Part shown: positions 15,556 to 23,779 of the stretch, one piece after another
How the letters are laid out: each line of letters begins with the position of its first letter
Position numbering within the stretch: position 1 is the first letter of the stretch
Origin: Gemmatimonas sp. UBA2094
GTDB lineage: Bacteria > Gemmatimonadota > Gemmatimonadetes > Gemmatimonadales > Gemmatimonadaceae
Direction: 5' to 3'
NCBI GenBank assembly: GCA_002331565.1
Contig: DCZC01000078.1
Span: 1 to 24,612, forward strand
DNA length: 24,612 nt
Made by a program: the position numbers and the translations under genes
The notes under the pieces: model-generated
The model's input: the letters and a program-made list of their open reading frames with translations, nothing else
Database searches by the model: none
Told to the model about the DNA's origin: nothing

Positions 15556-17163
15556 CTACCAATCCGTCGGCTTGTAGTCCTTGAGGAACTTGCCCCATAC
15601 ATGATTGCCGGTGTTGATCCCGTCGATGATGGGGTCCACAATGCGCGCCGCGCCGTCCACGATGTCGAGCGGCGGATGGAAGCGATGCTCCTCCACCTTC
15701 CGCGCGGCGATGTGCACCGGGTCCTCGTCGGTCACCCAACCGGTGTCTACGGCGTTCATGTGAATGCCGTCGGTCTCGTAGTCGGCCGCACTCGTGCGCG
15801 TCATCATGTTGAGCGCCGCCTTCGCCATGTTCGTGTGTGGGTGGCGCGTCGTCTTGAACTTGCGGTAGAACTGCCCTTCCACCGCGCTCACGTTCACGAT
15901 GTGCTTGTCGCGGTTCGCCGTGCGCAGCATGAGCGGCTTGAGCCGCGCATTCAGCAGGAACGGCGCGATGGCATTCACCAACTGCACCTCCAGCAACTCC
16001 ACGCTCGGCACTTCATGCATGAGCAGGCGCCACGAGTTGCGCTCGCGAAGGTCCACCTGCTGCAAGTCCTGATCGAGACGCCCTTCGGGGAAGAGCTGCG
16101 ACTGGTCCTGGTACTCGTCGGCGAGCAGCTGCACCTGCGACAGTTCGGCCGAATGCGTAATGCCCGCCACCTCAGCCAGCGCGCGCGGCAGCGTGGCCGG
16201 CGTGATCATCTCGTCTTCGCGCGACACGCCCGCTTCGGGGAGCAGGTGATAACCGCGCACGCCTTCGTACGCGCCGAGCAGTTTGCGCGCCTGCTCGGGC
16301 ATATCGCTGAGCGACGCGCGTTCGAGATCCATCATGTGCTTGTAGAAGTCGGGCGGACGCCGCACCGTCTGACAGGCATTGTTCACGATGAAGTCGAGAC
16401 GATCGTGCGTCTCCATGAGGTGGTGGCAGAACGACTCCACGCTCGGCGTGTGCCGCAGGTCGAGCCCGTAGATCTCGAGCCGATGCTTCCACTGCTCGAA
16501 ATCGGGCTCGCTCGCGTAGCGCTGCGCCGAGTCGCGCGGGAAGCGCGTGGTGACGATGAGATGCGCCCCGGCGCGCAGCAGCTTGATGCCCGCCTGGTAG
16601 CCGATCTTCACACGACCGCCGGTAAGTAGCGCCGTGCGCCCGCTCAGGTCGGCCAGCTCCGTGCGCTTGCGGTAGTTGAACTCCGCGCAGGTGGGGCAGA
16701 GCTGATCGTAGAAGTGATGGATGACCGTGTACTGCTGCTTGCACACGTAGCAGTGCTGCGGCTCCAGCGCTTCCTTGAACTCCGGCTCGTCCACCGTGAT
16801 CTGCTCGTCGCTTCCGGGCAGCAGATAGTTGGGCGTGGTGAACACCGTCTGCCGGCGCAGCTTGCGGATGCCCGTCTCCTGCAGCTGGTTCTCGGCTTCC
16901 TGCAGCTTCACCGTGCGCTCGGCCTTCTTCTGGCGCTTGGTGGCCTTCACCATCTGGCGGCGCAGAATGGCATCGGGGCGCGACACTTCGCCCGCCGCCT
17001 TGAGCAGACGCGTGCGCTGCTCGTCGGGGATATCGAGCAGGTTGGCGCGATCGGCCGCGAGCTTTTCGAGCAGCGCGGTGGCGGCGGCAATCTGTTCGGC
17101 CGAGATGAATTCAGCCGAGGACGGCTCGGCCGAGGCGTTCTGAGGCAGCAGGGTTTCCGACAT
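15556..17163 (-). CDS. large SDR-family oxidoreductase with N-terminal zinc ribbon
   Basis: 535 aa from ATG 17163 (GAGG just upstream), about twice a classical short-chain dehydrogenase. Residues 1-130 are mostly helical and charged. Four cysteines form a zinc knuckle pair at C138/C141 (CYVC) and C156/C159 (CPTC). The Rossmann domain follows: LLTGGRVKIGYQ (181-190, dinucleotide loop), NNAC (261-264), NVSAVEG with Ser426, and HTNMAKAALNMM where Thr444 stands in the usual Tyr of YxxxK before Lys448. An insertion of roughly 100 residues separates the nucleotide-binding and catalytic parts. A homologous group of long SDRs with this motif exists as far as I recall, but its substrate is unknown. 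It starts 32 nt after the upstream gene, so it is probably in that operon. Confidence 0.8.
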   Translation of the reverse strand: MSETLLPQNASAEPSSAEFISAEQIAAATALLEKLAADRANLLDIPDEQRTRLLKAAGEVSRPDAILRRQMVKATKRQKKAERTVKLQEAENQLQETGIRKLRRQTVFTTPNYLLPGSDEQITVDEPEFKEALEPQHCYVCKQQYTVIHHFYDQLCPTCAEFNYRKRTELADLSGRTALLTGGRVKIGYQAGIKLLRAGAHLIVTTRFPRDSAQRYASEPDFEQWKHRLEIYGLDLRHTPSVESFCHHLMETHDRLDFIVNNACQTVRRPPDFYKHMMDLERASLSDMPEQARKLLGAYEGVRGYHLLPEAGVSREDEMITPATLPRALAEVAGITHSAELSQVQLLADEYQDQSQLFPEGRLDQDLQQVDLRERNSWRLLMHEVPSVELLEVQLVNAIAPFLLNARLKPLMLRTANRDKHIVNVSAVEGQFYRKFKTTRHPHTNMAKAALNMMTRTSAADYETDGIHMNAVDTGWVTDEDPVHIAARKVEEHRFHPPLDIVDGAARIVDPIIDGINTGNHVWGKFLKDYKPTDW

Positions 17164-17195
17164 AGCCTCGAAAGATAACGACCCTGAGGCGGAAA

Positions 17196-18029
17196 TCACA
17201 TTTGTGATGTGCTGTCACCCGCGACGAAGGTACCCGCCGGCCAGCGATATTCGATGCCTTCCTTGAGCACGATGAAGACGGCGTTCCGGCTGCCGACGGC
17301 GTGGACGGGGCCGCCGAAGCAGTCGATGTACGACATCTCCTGGATATGTTCGGGCCGGATCGAGGCAAGAATGGTGAGCACCTCCGGGGCCACGGGGTTC
17401 TTCGGATTCACCCCTGGGAGCAGCCGATGCTCCATGCGCGGGTCAGGGGCGAAGTTCTGCGGAATTCGCTGCCCATTGATCCACACCTCCTGGATGAGGC
17501 CACACACCCGACGCCCACCAATGCTCGTGAGCATGTACGGCCGGAGTGCTACGATGGCGTCAAGAGCACTGCGGATGGGGCGCGCGCTACTGGCGATGGT
17601 CTCCGCGTCGAGAAAGTATGAGCGGCGGCGCGTACTCTCGCGTGCGGTGACCCGCACCTCGCCGAGAGTCTGCACCGTGCCGCCGAGCACCATGGCGATG
17701 CTTGCGGTGTCGCCGGGCACCAATCGCACGAAGCGATTCACCGGTCGGAAGCCCAGCTTTCGCACCACGACTTCGGCGGTGGCGGAGTCGGCGGCGAAGC
17801 CAATAGTGGCCGTTCCTGCGCTCGATGTGCGTGCGGTCGCTACTACGCGTCTTCCGGAGCGCACCAGCACCTCCGCCAGGTCGATCGCCTTGCCCGTCGA
17901 GTCGGTGACGGTAACTCGCACGGCGAAGTCGGCGCCCATTTGCTGCGCCGACGCGGGTGTCGCGAGCAGCGCCGCCGTCACCGCAATCCCCGCGGTGCCG
18001 CGCCACATCACCCGCAGCCAAGCGGTCAT
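17196..18029 (-). CDS. exported protein with carboxypeptidase-regulatory-like domain and TonB-plug-like region
   Basis: 277 aa. ATG 18029 has an excellent GGAGG 5 nt upstream; the longer frame to 18206 lacks one. MTAWLRVMWRGTAGIAVTAALLATPASAQQ is a Sec signal ending in ASAQQ. Residues ~35-110 form a regulatory-like beta-sandwich (VRVTVTDSTGKAIDLAEVLVRSG, TSSAGTATIGF, VRKLGFRPVNRFVRLVPGDT). After it, TLGEVRVTARESTRRR, SALDAIVALRPYML and VCGLIQEVWINGQRIP resemble the start of a TonB-receptor plug, but no outer-membrane barrel follows. It is thus a truncated SusC/plug-like periplasmic protein rather than a receptor. Two cysteines (in RRVCGL and YIDCFGG) could pair. It lies just upstream of the SDR gene on the same strand. 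Confidence 0.7.
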   Translation of the reverse strand: MTAWLRVMWRGTAGIAVTAALLATPASAQQMGADFAVRVTVTDSTGKAIDLAEVLVRSGRRVVATARTSSAGTATIGFAADSATAEVVVRKLGFRPVNRFVRLVPGDTASIAMVLGGTVQTLGEVRVTARESTRRRSYFLDAETIASSARPIRSALDAIVALRPYMLTSIGGRRVCGLIQEVWINGQRIPQNFAPDPRMEHRLLPGVNPKNPVAPEVLTILASIRPEHIQEMSYIDCFGGPVHAVGSRNAVFIVLKEGIEYRWPAGTFVAGDSTSQM

Positions 18030-18223
18030 GTGTTCCTCCGGGAGGATCTGGATTGCCGCATCACTTGGTGCACCTGCCACGCTGACCGGGCCCACGCCAT
18101 GGACAGCGGGCCCGCACCGTGAGATGTTCTGCCAGCCGACGTGCGCCTCTCTCCACGGTCGTTTCGAACGTGGTAACTCCCGGCGGCGGACACGATATGC
18201 CACCACAATCTGCAGGCAATGCC

Positions 18224-19564
18224 ATGACTGCGAAACGTGCGAGCGTTTGTTCGAACAGCGCTTCTCTCATCCGTCGTCTGCTATCGGCCTCGACCGTTGC
18301 CACGGTCACGGTCACGGTCACGCTCAGCGCAGGCTGCGGTAATGCGGAACGCGACGCGGGAGGTGGCGAGGCGAACGTGACCGGCGTACGCGACAGCGCC
18401 GGCGTTCGCATCGTGGAGAGCACCTCCCCTCGATGGACGGAAAACGACAGTTGGCAGGTCAATCGCGAACCCGTCGTCGACATCGGGGCCGCCAATGACG
18501 ACTCGGCACCCGTGCTCGCTCGCGTTGGTGGGATCGTTCCGCTGGCAGCCGGACAGGTGGCCGTAGTGAACGGTTCCGACCGTCAGGTGCTGGTCTTCGA
18601 CTCCACCGGGCAACTCGTGCGTCGCGTCGGGCGACGCGGTGAGGGGCCAGGGGAGTTGTCGCGACCGACGGATGCGATGCTGTGCGGTGCCGACTCGTTG
18701 CTCGTGAACGACGTGGCGCGGGTGACCCTCTTCGACGTGAGTGGCGCACACCAGCGGGAGTGGCCGCTGGTGCCGTCACCAAGCGACGGCGCAGTGCGCC
18801 TGGCCGGCGTCGCGCCCGACTGCGGCGCTTTCCTGTTGTACGCCAGGCCGGAGCGCCTGCCTGCTCCAAACGAGATTGGCGTGGCGCCTGCAACGCTGTT
18901 CTGGGCCAGCGCGCCCGATGCCGCCCGCGATACCCTTGGCACGTTCGACGCCCGCCGCACCGTGAGGCGCACGCTGGGCAGCGGCGGCGATCAGGCCGTG
19001 TCGGTCCCGTGGACGGGGGAGACGCGGTGGGTTGCTGCCGGCGGGCTCGCATACGTCGCCCTTGGCTCGTCACCGGAGGTGCGCGTGTACGACCGCGCGG
19101 CGAAGTTGACGGCTGTCATCCGCTGGCGGCCGTTGCCCACCAGCGTGTCAGACGCAGATCGCTCAGCATATGACAAGCGACGAGCCAATGCGCTCAAGTT
19201 GGCGCCGGTCATGGCGCAGATTCTTCCGGAGCTTCGAGAGTTTCCCGTCAACGCGACCAGCAGGCCGGCGCACCTCGGCATTCTCGTCGATGATTCGGCG
19301 CGCATTTGGGTGCGCGACTACCCCAACTGGATTGCGGGGCGTCCCGACCTGTTCGATCGCGACATGCCCCTCTACAATCCAGACGACGAGCCGCCCGTGG
19401 GCGAGGCATGGCAGGTGTTCGACCGTGACGGGGGCTGGCTCGGCCCGGTGCAACTACCGGCGCGCTTGACGGTGCGTGCTGTCGCGCACAATCGCGTGTA
19501 TGGAGTCTGGCGAGACGACGACGGAGCAGAGCACGTGCGGGTGTACGCCATCACCTCGCGCTGA
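18224..19564 (+). CDS. lipoprotein six-bladed beta-propeller
   Basis: 446 aa from ATG 18224; in-frame ATGs at 18119 and 18197 add non-signal sequence. The signal region ends TVTVTVTLSAGC, a lipobox-like site with Cys38 as the lipidation candidate; the VTVTVT stretch is coded by a short CACGGT-type repeat. Propeller blades are visible as GQVAVVNGSDRQVLVFDSTGQLVRRVGRRGEGPGEL (about 108-143), DSLLVNDVARVTLFDVSG, GLAYVALGSSPEVRVYDR and DDSARIWVRDY. The GRxGEGPGE motif links it to the propeller at 3696-4862. Likely attached to the outer membrane or periplasmic face; function unknown. It is convergent with the immunity-like gene, with only 9 bp between the stops. Confidence 0.8.
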   Translation: MTAKRASVCSNSASLIRRLLSASTVATVTVTVTLSAGCGNAERDAGGGEANVTGVRDSAGVRIVESTSPRWTENDSWQVNREPVVDIGAANDDSAPVLARVGGIVPLAAGQVAVVNGSDRQVLVFDSTGQLVRRVGRRGEGPGELSRPTDAMLCGADSLLVNDVARVTLFDVSGAHQREWPLVPSPSDGAVRLAGVAPDCGAFLLYARPERLPAPNEIGVAPATLFWASAPDAARDTLGTFDARRTVRRTLGSGGDQAVSVPWTGETRWVAAGGLAYVALGSSPEVRVYDRAAKLTAVIRWRPLPTSVSDADRSAYDKRRANALKLAPVMAQILPELREFPVNATSRPAHLGILVDDSARIWVRDYPNWIAGRPDLFDRDMPLYNPDDEPPVGEAWQVFDRDGGWLGPVQLPARLTVRAVAHNRVYGVWRDDDGAEHVRVYAITSR

Positions 19565-19573
19565 GCTCTAGCG

Positions 19574-19888
19574 TCAGTACTCCGCCTCGAACGCCAGCCC
19601 CTGCTTCTTGGGGAGCAGCCAGTAGTACCAGTGCTTCTCCTTGTCCCACCCTTCGGCTTCGACGTTCTCCTCGCCCCACACGCAGCGGCCGCTGGGGAAG
19701 GTGGCGTTCCGGAAGCGCGTGTCGAGCTCCAGCAGGTCGGCCCACTGGTCGTCGGCCTCGGTGATCAGGCGCAGCTTGTGGCGCACGTCGAGATCGTTGA
19801 GGTAGTCGTCGAAAGTGAGCTCATAGCCGCGCTCCACTTCGGTCACCGTGCGGGACCATTCGGCGAGCCATTCGTCGCGTTCGTGCAT
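19574..19888 (-). CDS. small acidic protein, probable cognate immunity protein
   Basis: 104 aa, from ATG 19888 to TAG/TGA-side stop at 19574. No signal peptide, so cytoplasmic. Strongly acidic with many Asp/Glu and Trp: GYELTFDDYLNDLDVRHKL, then ADDQWADLLELDTRFRNAT, then KHWYYWLLPKK near the end. The NDLDxR ... LDxRFRxAT ... WYYWxLP layout resembles small immunity proteins that follow CdiA/polymorphic-toxin nuclease domains (recognised from memory). It lies 59 bp downstream of the toxin-like gene on the same strand, the normal toxin-then-immunity order. Alternatively a plain hypothetical protein. The spacer between the two genes is purine-rich on the plus strand and shows no terminator. Confidence 0.6.
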   Translation of the reverse strand: MHERDEWLAEWSRTVTEVERGYELTFDDYLNDLDVRHKLRLITEADDQWADLLELDTRFRNATFPSGRCVWGEENVEAEGWDKEKHWYYWLLPKKQGLAFEAEY

Positions 19889-19947
19889 TGGGGAAAGGGC
19901 GGGGAACGGAGGCGGAAACGAAAACGAAACGGGCCGTCGACCTGCAG

Positions 19948-20418
19948 TCAGTTGGGCCGGCGCCGAGCCTGGCGCCTGAAGTACGCTTCGCCGTCGTTGG
20001 GCTTGAAGAAGGTGCGGATGGTGCTGTCGGCGTCGAAGGCGATGAATGCGCCCGACGGCCGGTCGAACTTGGAGATCACGCCATCGGTGGGACGCACGAT
20101 CTCCAGTACATCGCCCGCGGGCGGGGTGGCCCGCAGTGTCTGCGCCAGCACCAGATACGCGTCGGCATTCGGGGCGTTGAACTCGGCCCCGTGCTTGGCG
20201 AAGTGGTCGGCCAGGCGCTCGGCGGTGCGGAACCCGATTGCGCTCCGCGCTCCGGGAGGCGCAGAGGGAACAGAGGCGCTGGGAGTGACCGGCGCGGAGG
20301 CCGGCGACGATGTGACCGGCTCGGGGCCCGGGCGGGATCCGCGCGGGTTGAGCAGCAGCCATGTGCCCAGCGCGATGCAGACGCCGGCGAAGAGGAAGGA
20401 GCGGAATGCGCGGCCCAT
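19948..20418 (-). CDS. membrane-anchored protein with BECR-like ribonuclease-toxin domain
   Basis: 156 aa from ATG 20418; further in-frame ATGs upstream (to 20493) add a serine run overlapping the tesB start. Residues ~6-24 are one transmembrane helix or uncleaved signal, then a Pro/Ser/Ala-rich linker (30-58). Residues 62-152 form a compact domain: ERLADHFAKHGAEF (His72, Lys75, His76), NAPNADAYLVLAQ, ISKFDRPSGAFIAFDADSTIRTFFKP (Arg135-Thr-Phe-Phe), GEAYFRRQ. This is the layout of C-terminal nuclease tips (BECR, barnase/colicin-like) of RHS/CDI polymorphic toxins, here alone and tiny. The next gene looks like an immunity protein. Nuclease activity is inferred, not shown; a domesticated inactive role is possible. 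Confidence 0.6.
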   Translation of the reverse strand: MGRAFRSFLFAGVCIALGTWLLLNPRGSRPGPEPVTSSPASAPVTPSASVPSAPPGARSAIGFRTAERLADHFAKHGAEFNAPNADAYLVLAQTLRATPPAGDVLEIVRPTDGVISKFDRPSGAFIAFDADSTIRTFFKPNDGEAYFRRQARRRPN

Positions 20419-20434
20419 GCCACATATTGCCTTC

Positions 20435-21292
20435 ATGAGCATCGTGACGGAACTGCTGGAACTGCTCGAGCTGGAGAAGCTCGAGGTGAACATCTATCGC
20501 GGGCAGAACAGGGACCTGGGCACCGGCCGGGTGTTCGGCGGTCAGGTGTTCGCCCAGGCGCTGGTGGCCGCCCGTCGCACGGTGGACGAAGCGCGCGAGG
20601 CGCACTCGGTGCACGGCTACTTCCTGCGCCCGGGCGACCTCAAGGCGCCCATCGTGTACTTCGTCGATCGCCCCCGCGACGGCGGCACCTTCACCAGCCG
20701 GCGCGTCACGGCCATCCAGCACGGGGAGGCGATCTTCCAGCTGTCGGCCTCCTTTCACATCGAGGAGCCGGGGCTGGATCATCAGGTGCCCATGCCCCAG
20801 GTGCAGGACCCGGACAGCATCCGCCCCGAGTTGGAACAGGTGCGGGCCAATGCCGCGGTGCTGCCGCCGGAGCTGCGCACAGTACTCACGCAGGACCGCC
20901 CCATCGACTTCCGCTCGCCGCAGAGTCACCTCCCCGGCGGGCCCGACGAAGGGGAGCCGGAGCGCTACGTGTGGTTCCGCGTGATCGACGCCCTCCCCGA
21001 CGACGCGATCGTGCACCAGGCCATTCTCGCGTACGCGTCGGACTACGGCTTCCTCCCCACGGCGCTCTTTCCGCACGGTATCCGCTACGGCGATCCGCGC
21101 ATGTTCCTCGCCTCGCTCGACCACACGCTCTGGATGCACCGGCCGTTCCGCGCCGACGAATGGCTGCTGTACGTGATGGACAGCCCCAACGCCTTCGGCT
21201 CACGTGGCTTCGTGCGCGGGCAGGTGTTCACGCGTAGCGGGCATCTGGTGGCCAGCGTGGCGCAGGAAGGGCTGCTGCGGCTCAAGAAATAG
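20435..21292 (+). CDS. tesB: acyl-CoA thioesterase II
   Basis: 285 aa, the normal TesB length, from ATG 20435, which starts 17 bp from the divergent toxin-like gene. Double-hotdog fold: N-terminal RDLGTGRVFGGQVFAQALVAA and VHGYFLRPGD, C-terminal YASDYGFL, SLDHTLWMHRPFRADEWLLY and ASVAQEGLLR. The catalytic trio known from E. coli TesB (Asp, Thr/Ser, Gln) corresponds to Asp203, Thr231 and Gln277. It hydrolyses medium- to long-chain acyl-CoA to free fatty acid and CoA in the cytoplasm. No operon partner. Confidence 0.95.
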   Translation: MSIVTELLELLELEKLEVNIYRGQNRDLGTGRVFGGQVFAQALVAARRTVDEAREAHSVHGYFLRPGDLKAPIVYFVDRPRDGGTFTSRRVTAIQHGEAIFQLSASFHIEEPGLDHQVPMPQVQDPDSIRPELEQVRANAAVLPPELRTVLTQDRPIDFRSPQSHLPGGPDEGEPERYVWFRVIDALPDDAIVHQAILAYASDYGFLPTALFPHGIRYGDPRMFLASLDHTLWMHRPFRADEWLLYVMDSPNAFGSRGFVRGQVFTRSGHLVASVAQEGLLRLKK

Positions 21293-21349
21293 ACCCACAC
21301 TCCCGAGGACGTTTGGGCACCCGTGATGCACGGGGCGCCACATTCGCCG

Positions 21350-22348
21350 TCAGCGCGGCCGCACGAACTCTACGATGCGGTCGCGTACTCTGCTCGTCTG
21401 GCTCGGCGACACGATACGGCCCGCAATCACGTGGCCGTCTTCGCCTTCGGTGGGCATCACCAGCGCCTGTTCGACGGGCGCGAGCGTCTCCTTGGACAAC
21501 GACTCGAGCCACCGCTTCGTGCGCAACGCGTCGACGACCTGATCGCCTTCGTGATAGAACACGAGCGTGGGCACGTTATATCCGGTGAGCGAGCGGCCGC
21601 GCACGTCTTCCACCAGCGCCTGCATGGGAAAGAGTGCGGTGCTGGGATACTTCACCGTCCAGAAGCGCCGCTGTTCGTCGTTGCGCGCAGTCCACTCGCG
21701 CTGCGGGATGAAGCGCGGCAGAATGACATTGGCCCACGGCAGCGTGAGCAGCCCCGCCTTCTCGTCCTTGGGCCCGAAGTTGGGGGAGATGAGCACGAGC
21801 GCGCCAAGTCCCTTCCGCTCGTCGGCAGGGAGCGTGGCGAGCCACACCCCCAGCGTGCCGCCGGTACTGGTGCCGATCACCAGCACGGAATCGCCGAGCC
21901 GGCGTGCGACCTCCATGGCCTCGACCGCATCGGTGAGCCAGTCCCGTGCCGTCACGCCGCCGAGGGAATCCCCCGGCAGGCCGTGCCCTTTGAGGCGCGT
22001 TTCGAACAGGTTGGCACCGAGGGCCTGTGCGACCTGTTCCGAAACCGGTGCGGTTTCCTGTCGGGTGGCCGAGAACCCGTGCAGGTACACCACGCTCCAC
22101 GGTGTACGTGCCGGCGCAGCGGGGTTGGCAAAGCGCACGCGCTTGGCCACCGCCGTGTCGAAGGCCCCGGCCTGCTGTTCACGTTTCGCGAGCCACGTAG
22201 GAATGGCCCCGAGTTCACGCGGCACCTCTGCCCGCACAGCCGCCACGTCCGGCTCGCGCACACAAGTGCGCGGGCCGGCGAGCAGGGTCACGATACACAG
22301 GGCGGCGGCGACCCATGGCCACCGCCGCGCGGAGCTGGCGGACGACAT
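21350..22348 (-). CDS. exported alpha/beta hydrolase (lipase/esterase-like)
   Basis: 332 aa from ATG 22348 (a TTG 9 nt upstream is also in frame). Residues ~9-26 (RRWPWVAAALCIVTLLAG) are an export signal or anchor. The catalytic core is complete: YLHGFSATRQE (oxyanion region, HG at 90-91), nucleophile elbow GTSTGG with Ser161, acid in YHEGDQVV (Asp269), and GHV with His306. The insertion after strand 6 forms a small lid (NVILPRFIPQREWTARNDEQ). It resembles carboxylesterase/monoacylglycerol-lipase-type enzymes; substrate unknown. It is transcribed in the same direction as tldE, whose stop is 31 bp upstream of it. Confidence 0.85.
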   Translation of the reverse strand: MSSASSARRWPWVAAALCIVTLLAGPRTCVREPDVAAVRAEVPRELGAIPTWLAKREQQAGAFDTAVAKRVRFANPAAPARTPWSVVYLHGFSATRQETAPVSEQVAQALGANLFETRLKGHGLPGDSLGGVTARDWLTDAVEAMEVARRLGDSVLVIGTSTGGTLGVWLATLPADERKGLGALVLISPNFGPKDEKAGLLTLPWANVILPRFIPQREWTARNDEQRRFWTVKYPSTALFPMQALVEDVRGRSLTGYNVPTLVFYHEGDQVVDALRTKRWLESLSKETLAPVEQALVMPTEGEDGHVIAGRIVSPSQTSRVRDRIVEFVRPR

Positions 22349-22378
22349 GCTCGGCAATCTACTGCGTCCGCGGGTGAC

Positions 22379-23779
22379 TCACACCGCGTCGGAGAGGCTG
22401 GTGAAGTTGAAGTCGCGCACCTTCACCGGCGGCATGGCCACGCCCGGGCCACCCTCGCCGCCCGCCGTACGGACCGCCTTGCCGATGCCCTCGAGGTTGT
22501 TGAGCATGAACAACGGCGAGTCGTTGAAGCGGAAGTTCTTGATGCTGCGCGAGATCTTGCCGTTCTCGATGAGAAAGGTGCCGTCGCGCGTGAGCCCGGT
22601 GTACATGAGCGTGCGCGCGTCGAGCGGGCGCAGGTACCAGAGGCGCGTCACCAGGATGCCGCGCGTGGTGCCGGCAATGAGCGACTCGAGCGACTCGGTG
22701 CCGTCGGCCATGCGCAGCCCGGCGGTGCCGCCGGTGGGCGTCTTCCCCTGCTTGTTGGCCCAGAAGCGGTTGTAGGCGAGCTGATTGAGCACGCCGTTAT
22801 TCACCCACGTCTGTCGCTGCAGCGGCAGCCCTTCGCCATCGAACGGCGACGCGAGAATGAGCGGGTCGGCCGGGTCGCTGTACAGCGTGACGCGTTCGTC
22901 CACGATCTTCTCGCCCAGCCGCGTGCCACCGGGCTTGGCAAAGGCGGACCGCCCCTCGTCGGCGGCGCGCGCCTGGAAGGCGTTGCCCATGAGTCCCACG
23001 AGATTGGCCGTTGCTTCCGGTTCGAAGATCACGGTGTAGCGACCGGGCTCGATGGCCACCGGACTGCGCGAGCGACGCGCCTTCTCGATGGCGCGATCGG
23101 CCACGCTCTGGAAGTCGATCTTCGCCCAGTCGGTGTCCTCGGCGCCCACCCAGCCGGAGCCGGTGCCGTCGTTGGTGCGCGCCGTGAGCGTGTAGTTGGC
23201 CGTGGTGCCGCGGTGGTACGCGAACAGCCCCGCGTTGGTGCCGATGGCGTTGGCGCTGGCGTTGCAGATGATGAAGCCGGCCACGGTGAGCTCCTTGCCG
23301 GCGCGGGCCGGAGCGAGCGCCGTGAGCGCCCCCTTGGCCCGATCGTCGGCGGTGAGCTCGGCCGTTCGATCGCTCCACGCTTCAATGGCGCCGTACTGCT
23401 GCGCGGCCAGTTCGCCGAGGTACTCGGGATCTTCCGGTGCGAGGCGTGCGAGCGCCTCCGACTGCTGCACCGCACGACGCAGCCCTTCGTCGCTGCGATC
23501 GTTGGTCACCACACTCGCCTTCCGCTTGCCGAACACGCTCTGCACGCGGATGGTCGTGTTGGTGGTCACGCCGCTCGTGCTGAGCTGGTTGTCGGCGAAG
23601 CGCAGATTGGTCTCGCGGCTGCTGTTCACGCTCACGCGCACGGCGTCGGCCTTGCTGAGCTTCACGGTGCGCTCCACCAGAGACTGCGCTTCGTCGCGCG
23701 ACAGCACGCCGGTGGGGGCGGCGGCGCGGCCGATGTTGAAGAGCGACTTCGGTGCGTCGTTGTTGAATGAATCGCTCAC
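22379..23779 (-). CDS. tldE: TldE/PmbA family metalloprotease partner
   Basis: 466 aa. It begins with GTG at 23779, whose bases overlap the TGA of tldD (GTGA), showing tight translational coupling. The fold follows PmbA/TldE: N-terminal AVRVSVNSSRETNLRFADNQLSTSGV, FGKRKASVVTNDRSDEGL, central GRYTVIFEPEATANLVGLM, and C-terminal DGEGLPLQRQTWVNNGVLNQLAYNRFWANKQ and ARTLMYTGLTRDGTFLIENGKISRSIKNFRFNDSPL. The partner lacks the HExxxH zinc motif, as usual for TldE. TldD-TldE heterodimers degrade unfolded peptides and mature peptides such as microcin B17 and CcdA in E. coli. Confidence 0.92.
   Translation of the reverse strand: MSDSFNNDAPKSLFNIGRAAAPTGVLSRDEAQSLVERTVKLSKADAVRVSVNSSRETNLRFADNQLSTSGVTTNTTIRVQSVFGKRKASVVTNDRSDEGLRRAVQQSEALARLAPEDPEYLGELAAQQYGAIEAWSDRTAELTADDRAKGALTALAPARAGKELTVAGFIICNASANAIGTNAGLFAYHRGTTANYTLTARTNDGTGSGWVGAEDTDWAKIDFQSVADRAIEKARRSRSPVAIEPGRYTVIFEPEATANLVGLMGNAFQARAADEGRSAFAKPGGTRLGEKIVDERVTLYSDPADPLILASPFDGEGLPLQRQTWVNNGVLNQLAYNRFWANKQGKTPTGGTAGLRMADGTESLESLIAGTTRGILVTRLWYLRPLDARTLMYTGLTRDGTFLIENGKISRSIKNFRFNDSPLFMLNNLEGIGKAVRTAGGEGGPGVAMPPVKVRDFNFTSLSDAV

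Noticed and set aside
15529-16629. 366-codon plus-strand frame opposite the SDR gene
   Set aside because: His/Arg/Val-rich shadow of the SDR; the SDR frame has clear domains and a Shine-Dalgarno.
17195-17208. ATCACA-TT-TGTGAT symmetric site resembling a CRP half-site pair
   Set aside because: Only a 2-nt centre, spacing does not match CRP sites, and it straddles the stop codon of a gene rather than a promoter.
20230-20320. Short repeated GGAGGCGCAGAGG-like stretch in the toxin-like gene linker
   Set aside because: Looks like low-complexity coding for the Pro/Ala-rich linker; too short and imperfect to call a mobile repeat without genome-wide counts.
21323-23770. 815-codon plus-strand open frame opposite the hydrolase and tldE genes
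   Set aside because: It is antisense to two well-recognised genes and its product is His/Arg/Gly-rich with no motifs, typical of a GC-rich shadow frame.
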